Below are positions 35,858 through 43,947 of a stretch of 64,000 nucleotides of DNA, piece after piece. A program made the position numbers and the translations under genes. Numbering within the stretch: position 1 is the stretch's first letter; the number at the start of each line of letters is the position of its first letter. Where the stretch lies: assembly GCA_003164295.1 (NCBI GenBank), contig PLTA01000039.1:272869-336868 (forward strand), given 5' to 3'. Source of the stretch: Candidatus Bathyarchaeota archaeon (GTDB taxonomy: Archaea > Thermoproteota > Bathyarchaeia > Bathyarchaeales > Bathycorpusculaceae). Under the pieces are notes generated by a model. That model was not told the DNA's origin. It did not search any database and was given only the letters and a program-made list of their open reading frames with translations.

Positions 35858-37459
35858 ATGAGTGAAGAAACTATTGGACGCGGCACATGGTACGACATGA
35901 TGGCAAAGAAAGTCATCGAAAGAGAGCAATCGTTAAACAGAGACATGAGTAATCTGCGAACCGAGATGGGTCTTGGCGCTTCAGGTTTTCCTCATATTGG
36001 CAGTTTAGGTGATGCGTCCCGTAGTTATGCAGTAACATTAGCATTGAAGAACTTGAATTGTAATTCTGAACTTGTCGCTTTCTGCGACGATAAAGATGGT
36101 TTACGCAAAGTTCCCGCAGGCCTCCCTAAAGACATGGAAAAGTACCTTGGATATTCCGTTTCATCTATACCTGACCCGTTTGGATGCCACGAAAGCTATG
36201 GTAAACACATGAGTTCGCTGCTCCTAGATGCCTTGGATAAATGCGGCATTGAATACAAGTACTATTCAGCCAAAGAAGTCTATGAAAAAGGGCTACTTCT
36301 AGACGAAATTCGAACAATACTTACCAACGCCAAGAAAGTTGGCGAAATCGTCAAAGAGGAAGTAGGCCAAGAAACATACACCGAGGTTTTGCCGTTTTTT
36401 GCTATATGCAAGAAATGTGGGCACCTCTACACAACAAGAGCTTACAAGTTCGATCCCAAAACCGACAAGGTGTCCTACAAATGTGAAGGTCTTGAAATCC
36501 GTGGCAAACTTATTGCAGGTTGCGAACATGAAGGCGAAGTGGATATAAAAAGTGGCGAAGGCAAACTCACATGGAAAAGCGAGTTTGCAGCCCGCTGGAA
36601 AGCCTTAGATATTAGATTTGAAGCCTACGGCAAAGACATAGCCGATTCCGTACGAATCAACGACCGTATTTGCCGCGAGGTTCTCTGCTTTGAACCGCCT
36701 TCACACGCCAAATATGAAATGTTCCTCGATAAAGGTGGAAAGAAAATTTCTAAATCCGCAGGTAACGTTTTCACGCCACAAGTCTGGTTCCAATATGGAT
36801 CTCCACAATCATTGCTTTTGCTAATGCTTAAACGATTTGTCGGCACCAGAACATTAGACGTATCAGATATTCCCGCTTACATGAATGAGCTTGATTATCT
36901 TGAGGACGTTTACTTTGGGAAGAAGACAGCCGCAGAAAAAGAAGCCACCAAACTCAGAGGTTTATTTGAATACTGTTACGTTATGAAGCCGCCAGCTAAA
37001 CCAAGCATTCATGTGCCTTATAATTTGATGGCATTTCTTGTTAAAATGGCACCTAAAGAATGCATAGACGATTATGTTGCCGAGAAATTGCAAAGCTACG
37101 GGTACCTTCAGAAAGGTCAAATCTTGGATGCAAACTTGAAGCAACGTATCGAATATGCGTCAAACTGGACGAGAGACTTTGAAGAAATCAAAGAAACAGA
37201 CGTAGCCCTTACGACCGAAGAGAAAAAAGCCATATCCGAGCTAATCACTCTACTTGAAGATGAAACTGAACCTGACAAAATTCAAAATGCTATCTTCAAT
37301 TCTGCAAAAAGCAATGGCATAGCACCCAGCGGATTCTTCAAAACTCTTTACAAAATTTTGATGGGAGCACCGCAGGGTCCACGATTAGGTCCTTACGTCC
37401 TAGCAATGGGTAAACAAAACGTAATCGCAGCTTTAAAAAGGACAGTAAACAAAACCTAA
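35858..37459 (+). CDS. lysS: Lysyl-tRNA synthetase, class I
   Basis: Class I LysRS of 533 residues, the archaeal type, charging tRNA-Lys. The HIGH-type motif is FPHIGSLGDASRSY (about 46-59), the KMSKS-type motif is GKKISKSAGN (about 297-306), and a zinc-binding pair CKKCG precedes the connective region. The long helical C-terminal domain is complete. It lies 74 nt after the SPFH module. A tRNA-Arg gene follows after 160 nt. Confidence 0.95.
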   Translation: MSEETIGRGTWYDMMAKKVIEREQSLNRDMSNLRTEMGLGASGFPHIGSLGDASRSYAVTLALKNLNCNSELVAFCDDKDGLRKVPAGLPKDMEKYLGYSVSSIPDPFGCHESYGKHMSSLLLDALDKCGIEYKYYSAKEVYEKGLLLDEIRTILTNAKKVGEIVKEEVGQETYTEVLPFFAICKKCGHLYTTRAYKFDPKTDKVSYKCEGLEIRGKLIAGCEHEGEVDIKSGEGKLTWKSEFAARWKALDIRFEAYGKDIADSVRINDRICREVLCFEPPSHAKYEMFLDKGGKKISKSAGNVFTPQVWFQYGSPQSLLLLMLKRFVGTRTLDVSDIPAYMNELDYLEDVYFGKKTAAEKEATKLRGLFEYCYVMKPPAKPSIHVPYNLMAFLVKMAPKECIDDYVAEKLQSYGYLQKGQILDANLKQRIEYASNWTRDFEEIKETDVALTTEEKKAISELITLLEDETEPDKIQNAIFNSAKSNGIAPSGFFKTLYKILMGAPQGPRLGPYVLAMGKQNVIAALKRTVNKT

Positions 37460-37618
37460 ATACTTTCAATTACTTTCGAGAGCAAAGTCGGGATTGGAAC
37501 ACAATTTAAAGCTACTTTTCCTAAAGAAACAAAACGTCACATGTAATCTTGACCACTATTTTTAAGTTTGAGCAAAGTATTTACTATTCTGCCCTTTTTG
37601 TTTATAGGGAAAATTTAT

Positions 37619-37693
37619 GGGCTCGTAGTCTAGTACGGACAAGGCATCGGCCTGCGGAGCCGGGAATCCTGGGTTCAAATCCCAGCGGGCCCG
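37619..37693 (+). tRNA. tRNA-Arg (GCG)
   Basis: Seventy-five nucleotides. The acceptor stem GGGCTCG pairs with CGGGCCC (one G-T pair) and the discriminator is G. The anticodon stem TCGGC/GCCGG encloses loop CTGCGGA, giving anticodon GCG for Arg CGC/CGU codons. The T arm is CTGGG TTCAAAT CCCAG, and CCA is encoded (37694-37696). Its 3' end is repeated exactly downstream (see cassette repeats). Confidence 0.95.
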
Positions 37694-37728
37694 CCATCGG
37701 ATTCGCTTAATGTATTGAACGAATCCCA
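37678..37728 (+). repeat. Cassette repeat a: tRNA-Arg 3' end plus palindrome
   Basis: The real tRNA end AATCCCAGCGGGCCCGC runs through CCATC straight into the palindrome GGATTCG (37699-37705) ... CGAATCC (37720-37726). This is the left boundary of the first segment. The order here is tail then palindrome. Confidence 0.7.
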
Positions 37729-37838
37729 TATTAGCCCGAAAACAGCAATTTTCATCAAATACTCCTCCAAACGCGATTTATTGACTCGCGCATAAATCTT
37801 TTGCATAAGCGAATATTAAAGAAAAAGAAGAAAAATGT

Positions 37839-37997
37839 TCACTTCAGTGTCCGAAGAAATCTCTTTTTAGGGTAGTCTTTGCATTCGTAGATTCGCAGTT
37901 GCCTTTGAGGTTCGATGCGGCACCTTTTGCGTGCGTTCTTACGTCTTATCAGAGGGGCAAACCCGAAAAAGGGGCATTTGTTGCAGAGTGTGCTCAT
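37839..37997 (-). CDS. Small cysteine-rich (zinc-binding-like) protein
   Basis: A 52-residue frame starting MSTLCNKCPFFGF, with further cysteines in KRCRIEP and YECKDYP: a C-x2-C pair plus two single cysteines, and a strongly basic body (RRKNARKR). GGAGG lies 7 nt upstream of the ATG. It directly follows the ABC-2 permease on the same strand (14-nt gap), so it is probably the last gene of that operon. There is no known family; a zinc-binding nucleic-acid protein is conceivable. Confidence 0.55.
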   Translation of the reverse strand: MSTLCNKCPFFGFAPLIRRKNARKRCRIEPQRQLRIYECKDYPKKRFLRTLK

Positions 37998-38011
37998 ACT
38001 TGTGCCTCCGC

Positions 38012-39199
38012 TTACCTTGTCATCATTCTTCTGAATAACGGAACCGCGATTGCAATCATGATTACACCGAAGGCTATCAGGATTATCAGGTCTGTAGAGA
38101 TGTCACCAACGCCGGCGCCTAGCACCATGACTTTTCGCATTGCATCAGCAGCATACGTCAACGGAAGGAATTTTGCTATGTCCTGCATGTACCAAGGCAT
38201 TTGCTGTAGAGGAAACATTACGCCGCTTAAGAACATCATTGGAAACATCAGTGTCATCATCATCATCTGTGCCGTCTCCTGATCCTTAGCCAGAGACGTC
38301 AAAACGATACCTAAGCCGACGAATGAGAACACGCCTAGCAGAAGCAAAGCAACCACTAGGACAATGCTTCCGTGAATCACCACGCCGAATATTCCTATAG
38401 CCAAAGCCATCACTATGACGCCTTGGATTAACCCACGACCCGTCTGTCCCAGAGCTTTTCCCAGGATAATAGATAACCTGTTGATTGGAGCAACCATCAT
38501 GCCGTCCATCGTGCCAACTTCTCTCTCTTGAGAAATCGCAACAGGCAACCCTGTCATGACGCTCATCATAACAGTCAACATTACCATTCCAGGTGCAATG
38601 AAGCTAAAGTAACTTGAACTCGCGGGAACCGGAACACTGTAAGGTTGAACGATGGCGAGAGAATTATTTGTTGTTGCATTTGAAGATAGACTTTGAACTC
38701 TTTGCTCTGCAAGCTGCGTGCCCAAACCGTTAATTTCGGCGGAGACAGCTGCCCGCAACTCTGATGAGACGGTTGGGTTAGACTGGTCAGTTATTACAAT
38801 TAGCGTTCCCTGTTCGCCACTAAATACGCTTGCTGAGAAGTTGCTAGGTATGACTACGGCGCCATCTATTGTCCCCTTTTGAATCTCGCTATTTATGTCA
38901 GCCATACTTAAACTTGTAGACAGCGTTAGCATATGCGTCTGATTGTTCATCACCTGGAAGCCGGTGATGAAAGTTTGGCTTGGAATAGTACTATTGTTAA
39001 AACCTGAATCTTGATTAACCAAACCGAAAGGCATGCTGTTTGGCGTGGCATTGCCGGATGGATAAATAAAGCCAATCATTACCATCATAAAAAGCGGCAT
39101 CACTATGAGTAGAACTAGGCCTAGTCTGTTTCTAAATAGTTCAGTTAGGTCTTTCCAGGCGATTCTGGCAGAATGTGAAAGTAGAGATTTTGTAGTCAT
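38012..39199 (-). CDS. ABC-2 type transporter permease (cassette 1)
   Basis: About 395 residues, from the ATG at 39199 preceded by AGGTGAT (an upstream GTG at 39208 is less likely). The first helix is about residues 25-45 (LGLVLLIVMPLFMMVMIGFIY). A roughly 160-residue extracytoplasmic domain follows. Helices from about 195 on include FIAPGMVMLTVMMSVMTGLPV and MMFLSGVMFPLQQMPWYMQ, typical of ABC2_membrane proteins. It pairs with the adjacent ATPase. It lies in the first tRNA-Arg-associated segment. The substrate is unknown; a drug or lipid exporter is likely. Confidence 0.9.
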   Translation of the reverse strand: MTTKSLLSHSARIAWKDLTELFRNRLGLVLLIVMPLFMMVMIGFIYPSGNATPNSMPFGLVNQDSGFNNSTIPSQTFITGFQVMNNQTHMLTLSTSLSMADINSEIQKGTIDGAVVIPSNFSASVFSGEQGTLIVITDQSNPTVSSELRAAVSAEINGLGTQLAEQRVQSLSSNATTNNSLAIVQPYSVPVPASSSYFSFIAPGMVMLTVMMSVMTGLPVAISQEREVGTMDGMMVAPINRLSIILGKALGQTGRGLIQGVIVMALAIGIFGVVIHGSIVLVVALLLLGVFSFVGLGIVLTSLAKDQETAQMMMMTLMFPMMFLSGVMFPLQQMPWYMQDIAKFLPLTYAADAMRKVMVLGAGVGDISTDLIILIAFGVIMIAIAVPLFRRMMTR

Positions 39200-39204
39200 G
39201 TTTA

Positions 39205-40224
39205 TCACCTAATCCTGTTTGAGGTTTGCTGCCCTATACGCTTCTGTTCCATTGGTATTTTCTGGTCTGCGGTGTCTCTTACCTGGTGACCTGTTATGTG
39301 CAAGAATACATCTTCAAGCGTGGGCTGCAAGTTTTCCATTGAATTTATCTTTCCCCCCGAAGCTCTCACTGAGTCGATTACAGAGTCGAACGCTTCTTGG
39401 CCGTGGCTGATAACTCTTAAGTGCATTGAGTTTTCTTGAGTAACCGCGTCTACACATCCGCAAGCGTTGATTGCCTCAATAATTAGGGGTGAGAGATTTC
39501 CTATCTCCAGTTTCAGTATTGTTGTATCCGCTCCTGAAATCGATTTTTTCAAGTTCGTCGAAGTATCAAGTGCCACAATCTTGCCATGATCCACAATGGC
39601 GATGCGGTCACACATCAAGTCGGCATCAACCATCATGTGTGTTGTTACGATAACTGTTATGCCGTTTTCCCTGTTGAGTGTTTTGACGAATTCGCGAATC
39701 TCAACGGAAGACTGAGGGTCCAAACCCAGAGTCGGCTCATCGAGAAAGAGCACCTGTGGCATGTTCAGTAGTGCCCGTATAACGTTCATCTTCTGCCTCA
39801 TGCCTGTTGAAAACGTGCCCACTTGAGTATTTTTCCATTTTGTAAGTTGAACCAGCTCAAACAACTCATCTATTCTTTTGTTTAAAGCGTCTTTGGGAAT
39901 GTCGAAGAGATTTCCGAAAAATACCAGGTTTTCCCTAGCCGTCAAACGGTTATACATTATCATTTTTTCGGAAACTATGCCTATCAATTTCCTGACTTCG
40001 TTTCCATGTTTCACTATGTCATAGCCGCCAATCGTCGCGTTTCCCTTGGTGGGCGTGGCCAATGTGGATAACATTCGCAGAGTTGTGCTCTTGCCAGCAC
40101 CGTTGGGACCGAGCAGACCGAAGATCTCGCCCTTTTTGACGTCGAACGAGATGCTGTCAACCGCTACAAAGTCTTTGAACATTTTCGTAAGGTTTTTAAC
40201 TTCAATCATCGACTCATTAGCCAT
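39205..40224 (-). CDS. ABC transporter ATP-binding protein (cassette 1)
   Basis: About 339 residues, from MANESMIEVKNL (ATG 40224; the frame continues upstream into the promoter region without family similarity). Walker A is GPNGAGKST, the signature is variant FSTGMRQKMNV, Walker B is VLFLDEP, and TTHMM is the switch histidine. The C-terminal domain of about 100 residues is normal for DrrA-like exporters. It is co-transcribed with the permease and divergent from a PadR regulator that probably controls both. Confidence 0.92.
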   Translation of the reverse strand: MANESMIEVKNLTKMFKDFVAVDSISFDVKKGEIFGLLGPNGAGKSTTLRMLSTLATPTKGNATIGGYDIVKHGNEVRKLIGIVSEKMIMYNRLTARENLVFFGNLFDIPKDALNKRIDELFELVQLTKWKNTQVGTFSTGMRQKMNVIRALLNMPQVLFLDEPTLGLDPQSSVEIREFVKTLNRENGITVIVTTHMMVDADLMCDRIAIVDHGKIVALDTSTNLKKSISGADTTILKLEIGNLSPLIIEAINACGCVDAVTQENSMHLRVISHGQEAFDSVIDSVRASGGKINSMENLQPTLEDVFLHITGHQVRDTADQKIPMEQKRIGQQTSNRIR

Positions 40225-40240
40225 TCTAATAACCACTTTT

Positions 40241-40300
40241 GCAATATTATTCAGTGCAATATATTGTGGTAACATATAAGTATTACTCAAATACAATATA
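40241..40300. promoter_or_regulatory. Putative PadR operator region with repeated CAATAT boxes
   Basis: Between the divergent ABC and PadR genes, the motif CAATAT occurs at 40241-40248 (GCAATATT), inside the perfect palindrome CAATATATTG at 40257-40266, and at 40293-40300 (ACAATATA). PadR regulators bind such AT-rich palindromes in their own promoters, so this is a plausible autoregulatory operator. Confidence 0.45.
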
Positions 40301-40313
40301 GATTTGAAATACG

Positions 40314-40904
40314 ATGACAACAGAAAAAGAAGACGAGACAACTACAAGCTGGCTTAAAGAAGCGCAAAAAGGCTACATACGCGTGGGAGTCCTCATCCTT
40401 CTCAATAAGAAACCCGCCCACGGCTACGAAATCATGAAAGAAATCAACACTCGGACTAAAGGCTTCTGGAAACCCACGGCAGGCGGTGTATACCCTATCT
40501 TGCGCGACCTTGAAGAATCAAGATACATCGAAGGCGAATGGCAAATCCAGAAAAACCGAAAGATAAAAGTTTACAAGATCACCGAGTCAGGAGAGCTTAT
40601 TCTCAGACGAGCTATCGTAAAACAAGCTGAAATCTTCAATAACATCGGAAGCCTTTTCGGAGAATTCGCCAGAGACGTCCTCAACATCGAGACTACCACG
40701 TCTATTCCGAACATGCCTTCCCCCTTCACACCTTTCCTTGAAGAAAACCCAGACAGCGAGGAAAATCTTAAACATCTTGAACACGAGCGAAAACACACTT
40801 ACGAATCAGCCAAACTGATGCAGAAACGACTACAACTGATCGATAAGAGAATTAGAGAAATCAATAAACAGGCACGCAATGATTCGCCTCCCGTATCGCC
40901 GTAG
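40314..40904 (+). CDS. PadR-family transcriptional regulator
   Basis: A 196-residue regulator. The PadR winged helix is at about residues 20-105 (RVGVLILLNKKPAHGYEIMKEIN, GGVYPILRDLEESRYIEGEW, KVYKITESGELILRR). A helical C-terminal part (about 150-190) probably mediates dimerisation. It is divergent from an ABC exporter, the standard PadR arrangement for multidrug efflux control. It is the last gene of segment 1 before cassette repeat b. Confidence 0.88.
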   Translation: MTTEKEDETTTSWLKEAQKGYIRVGVLILLNKKPAHGYEIMKEINTRTKGFWKPTAGGVYPILRDLEESRYIEGEWQIQKNRKIKVYKITESGELILRRAIVKQAEIFNNIGSLFGEFARDVLNIETTTSIPNMPSPFTPFLEENPDSEENLKHLEHERKHTYESAKLMQKRLQLIDKRIREINKQARNDSPPVSP

Positions 40905-41026
40905 GTAATATGCGAAACGGTTATTTAGCAACCGCTTCTAAAAGGTTCAGGAAGCTTAAAACCAGAGCCCGTTACTTGTTGATAGACAGACAATATTTTC
41001 AATGGTGTCGCTGGTTGGCTTTCTTG

Positions 41027-41071
41027 GGGATTCGCTTAATAGTTTAAACGAATCCCAGCGGGCCCGCTATC
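41027..41071 (+). repeat. Cassette repeat b: palindrome plus perfect tRNA-Arg tail
   Basis: Palindrome GGGATTCG (41027-41034) / CGAATCCC (41049-41056), whose right arm runs into AATCCCAGCGGGCCCGC, identical to the tRNA-Arg 3' end, followed by TATC (CATC in the tRNA). No tRNA 5' part is present. The 443-nt gap 40905-41348 holds this and repeat c and no gene. Confidence 0.75.
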
Positions 41072-41112
41072 ATTGTAATGTTAAAGTTGGGCATCTGTTT
41101 ACTTTTGGCTTA

Positions 41113-41141
41113 GGATTTGCTTGACAATTTAAGCGAACCCC
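41113..41141 (+). repeat. Cassette repeat c: palindrome, diverged
   Basis: GGATTTGCTTGACAATTTAA then GCGAACCCC, the same 29-nt imperfect palindrome without a tRNA tail. It is placed 40 nt after repeat b, as the left edge of the next segment. Confidence 0.6.
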
Positions 41142-41348
41142 GACTCATTACAAAGACACAGAATTTTTTTGAAAAATCGCATACGCGCTCAGACGCGGAA
41201 CGAAGGGTTTAAAATTCGTTAATTTGATGCAATTAATTCTGTCTTAAATAAAAAGTATACTAGTGGTTTTTATTAAGAGGTCTTTTTTCCATAGCGGTCC
41301 TCAAACTTTTTTAATATCAGAATAGCTTACCTTTGCAGGCGAGTACTT

Positions 41349-41690
41349 TTGCTTTTTGGACACACAAATAAACCTCAAATTAAACTCCAAGTAGACTTAG
41401 GCGATTTGCAAAACGAAAAAGAAAATTTAACCAGCTTTCTGCAATTACACCTCAAAGTTTCAGTTTCCCAAGTTGAGGACAAGTTGACTGTGGATTCAGA
41501 AATGGTGTCACTACAGGAACTGCAACATATAGTAAACAAATTTGTTTACCATCGAGACCTAAACAACACTCACTGGGTGTCCGTTGAAGGTTCAACTGTA
41601 AAAATTAACAGGTTTAAAGTTATAGAGAAAAAAGAGAAACATGAAAAAGAGCCGCCTCATCAAACCGCTGCGCAAAGTTGGGGATTATAA
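41349..41690 (+). CDS. Small protein of unknown function, possibly L22e-like
   Basis: A 113-residue soluble protein. The middle, SLQELQHIVNKFVYHRDLNN then THWVSVEGSTVKINRFKV, loosely recalls the ribosomal protein L22e fold pattern (a helix with basic residues, then two strands). I cannot confirm this. A charged, probably disordered tail follows (KKEKHEKEPPHQTAAQ). It is the only gene of the second repeat-bounded segment. The start codon is TTG or a nearby alternative; no clear ribosome site. Confidence 0.5.
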   Translation: MLFGHTNKPQIKLQVDLGDLQNEKENLTSFLQLHLKVSVSQVEDKLTVDSEMVSLQELQHIVNKFVYHRDLNNTHWVSVEGSTVKINRFKVIEKKEKHEKEPPHQTAAQSWGL

Positions 41691-41806
41691 AAAAAACAGT
41701 TAAATTCGCCAGATCTTAACAGGTTCTAACCGCAAAACAGCCAGTGGCTCCAAACCATAGGCTAAACTTAAAAAAGACTTAATTTTTCAGGTTTAAGCAT
41801 AGGGGC

Positions 41807-41842
41807 TCATACCCTGGGGATTAGCCCGGTATGGCTTACTTG
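41807..41842 (+). repeat. Hairpin upstream of cassette repeat d
   Basis: GGCTCATACC pairs with GGTATGGCT around an inner GGG/CCC stem. It precedes the GATAGACAGAAAATATTTTC stretch, which is also found before repeat b (GATAGACAGACAATATTTTC, 40981-41000). It may be part of the conserved right end of the segments. Confidence 0.45.
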
Positions 41843-41887
41843 ATAGACAGAAAATATTTTCAAATGTAGTGTTAGCCATCTTCTTTA

Positions 41888-41929
41888 GGGATTTGCTTAA
41901 TAGTTTAAGCGCATCTCACCGGGCCAGAC
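41888..41929 (+). repeat. Cassette repeat d: palindrome plus decayed tRNA-Arg tail
   Basis: GGATTTGCTTAATAGTTTAA then GCGCATCTCACCGGGCCAGA. The first 20 bases differ from repeat b at one position, and the tail is recognisable but mutated (CACCGGGCC for CAGCGGGCC). The preceding 60 nt also resemble those before repeat b. The 330-nt gap 41691-42020 holds this and repeat e. Confidence 0.65.
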
Positions 41930-41952
41930 ACGCGTTTTTTCCAAAAGAATTA

Positions 41953-41988
41953 AAGGATTTGCCTATTTGATTAACGAATCCCATAATA
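41953..41988 (+). repeat. Cassette repeat e: palindrome, left-end type
   Basis: GGATTTGCCTATTTGATT then AACGAATCCCATAATA. It resembles repeat a in its continuation (CGAATCCCATATTA there), not repeats b/d/f, so it looks like a left end. Confidence 0.6.
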
Positions 41989-42020
41989 CAAGCTCGAACG
42001 AGATGAAGTACTTGTTTTAC

Positions 42021-42929
42021 TTAGACCTTGCCCTGCGTTCTCTCAAGAACTCTTCGAATAGCCGCAACAACCCGATCAGGTCGATCCTCTTGAACAGAGT
42101 GTGAGGCATCATCAAGGGTTTCAGTTTCATGCATCTTTAGAAATCCTTGCCACTTTTCTAGGTCTTTAGGTCCGAAACCTGGATCGTTCTTATTTCCCCA
42201 GAGAATTTGTGCTGGCAGGTCCCCCAGAATCGGGAGTTTTGACTCAATCTTTCCCAGCCACGCATGCGCTTTTCGGATCTTACCCGGGAAAATATAGGTG
42301 GGTTTCCTTGAGTCCACCGTCGGAAATGGGTCAGTATAGGCTTTTCTCAAACTAGGCGTAACTTTTTCCTTGTGGGAAATTCCATCGGGTAACATCGCTT
42401 TTGCAAAGTAATTTCTGTGTGTTTGAAGAAAGTACCCTATGGGCCATCCTCCCATTTACCAGGGAGAATATTCTTTGAAGAAGGGATGCGGGCCATGCCC
42501 AAGTGTTCATTACTACAAGGCCGCGAAGGTTTGATCTATTCTGGACAGCATAGTTCATACCGATGGGTCCACACCCCAATCTTGAACCACAAGGACGATG
42601 TTCTTTAATTGCAAATGATGAATCAATTCGGTGACAGCCTCTGATTGTTCTTGGGGTTTAAATCCATATTTGGAAGGTGCTTTTGACATCCCGAATCCCG
42701 GATAATCCAAAGCGATTAAGCGGCATTCTCCTCGCAATTCCTTGATGATATTTCTGTAAATATACGACCACGTTGGATTTCCGTGAAGAAGCAGAACAGT
42801 AGGTCCTTTTCCCTCATCAAGATAATGAATATACCCATCACGATAAGATAGCCAGTTGTCTTTAAACGGGTATTCTGAGTTATCTACTTCAAATGGCCTT
42901 TTCATAATGGTGTCTAATCCTTCACTCAT
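42021..42929 (-). pseudogene. Haloalkane dehalogenase-like alpha/beta hydrolase, two frameshifts
   Basis: The N-terminal 120 residues are intact: LLLHGNPTWSYIYRNII is the oxyanion region and LVVQDWG holds the nucleophile aspartate. Then GGGGTGTGGACCC appears where GGGGTGGACCC would keep frame (2 extra bases near 42568). A second shift near 42455 (GGGAGGATGG) returns to the original frame, continuing PIGYFLQTHRNYFAKAMLP to the end, with the catalytic histidine in LDDASHSVQEDRP. The region between is readable only in another frame. It is either a decaying gene or assembly error. It is the cargo of the third segment. Confidence 0.8.
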
Positions 42930-43135
42930 AATTTATCAACCTACACACAAACGCAGACCGGCTCAGAAGTAAAGTCTTGTATTTCTCGAATATCTTCGAT
43001 TTTGGGCGTCTTCTTCTTTGCGGTTACAAATTACGGATTACATTCCGCAGACTAAGATAGGTAAACTTCGACTATAAATGTTCGCATCATAATTAAGATA
43101 TGCTCGTTGATGTATTGATTGCTATTCCAAAGCAA

Positions 43136-43178
43136 AGATTCGTTTACTTTTAGGCGAATCCCCAAGGGCCCGCCACTC
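43136..43178 (+). repeat. Cassette repeat f: palindrome plus tRNA-Arg tail
   Basis: AGATTCG ... CGAATCCCC followed by AAGGGCCCGCCACTC. The tail matches the last bases of tRNA-Arg including GCC. It is the right edge of the third segment, and ordinary chromosomal genes follow. The 331-nt gap 42930-43260 holds no gene. Confidence 0.65.
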
Positions 43179-43260
43179 AAATCTAAAAAAATATCTAAAG
43201 TCAATTAAGAAATAATTTGCCCCTAACGTTAAAAATAAAAAGTTAACGAAATATGCTCTT

Positions 43261-43935
43261 TTATTGTCGGCTTGAGAGTATCAAAATATAATCTGCTGTG
43301 TCAGCGCACATATCTGCTGCTTGCTCGATGAATTCTACAAGGTCATCAAATATTACCATGGCTCCGCAGTTTATGGTTGCTCCATATTTTACGAATAAGC
43401 TTTTAGTTTTGAGGTATTCAATGTCTATCGCGTGCTCTATATCCCCGACTTGTTTGGCTTCTTTGATGGCTTCTTCAGGGTCAGATGAGATTTTTTCAAT
43501 GCTGCTTCTTAACGTCTGAGCGGTTTCTACAAGTTTTCCAGTCATAAACACCGTTTTATCGGTTAGCTCTTGCGGAATATCTGCTCCAGAGAGCATTTCA
43601 AGACACCTTGCAGCGTCTTTAGTGTGGTCTGCTAAGGTATCTAAACGTTTTACGAGGTGTAATAGGTCTTCGCGGTAATCTGCTACTAGGGCAGCACCCT
43701 TGGATAATTCCATAAAGACATCTGTTCGAAGTGCGTCTACTCCTTCTTCAGTTTTGTACAAGTTTTCAATGTATTTTTGGGCCTCTGTGAAATTTTTCTC
43801 TGAAAAGCTTTTAGTTGCTTTATGCAGCCAAGTTACGGTGTCAAAAGCTTTAGTTATTTGGTCGTGTGCAAGTTCTAATCCTCTGGTTTTACGTCGCTGC
43901 TCAAACCAATCGTAAGTTTTTCTTTCCAATGTCAA
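43261..43935 (-). CDS. DUF47 family PhoU-like protein
   Basis: A 224-residue all-helical protein of the DUF47/TIGR00153 family, related to PhoU and often paired with Pit phosphate transporters. Family features include YREDLLHLVKRLDTLADHTKDAAR (about 83-106) and VGDIEHAIDIEYLKTKSLF, repeats of the PhoU type with acidic E/D-x-x-x-D positions. The start is TTG at 43935; no ATG is near. No transporter gene is adjacent here. It is followed upstream by a small gene on the same strand (12-nt gap). Confidence 0.85.
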   Translation of the reverse strand: MTLERKTYDWFEQRRKTRGLELAHDQITKAFDTVTWLHKATKSFSEKNFTEAQKYIENLYKTEEGVDALRTDVFMELSKGAALVADYREDLLHLVKRLDTLADHTKDAARCLEMLSGADIPQELTDKTVFMTGKLVETAQTLRSSIEKISSDPEEAIKEAKQVGDIEHAIDIEYLKTKSLFVKYGATINCGAMVIFDDLVEFIEQAADMCADTADYILILSSRQ

Positions 43936-43947
43936 ATCACTGTTTAA

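Noticed and set aside
36625..36846. Antisense frames within LysRS
   Set aside because: The LysRS frame is complete with HIGH- and KMSKS-type motifs; the antisense frames are shadows.
41807..41929. A degenerate tRNA gene or intron-containing tRNA between cassettes 2 and 3
   Set aside because: The GGGGCTC start and GGGCC end suggest acceptor pairing, but no anticodon arm or T arm can be folded. The sequence is better explained by a hairpin plus a tRNA-tail copy.
37678..43178. CRISPR array
   Set aside because: The palindromes are few, differ in sequence, and are 40 to 3300 nt apart with genes between; there are no regular spacers and no cas genes.
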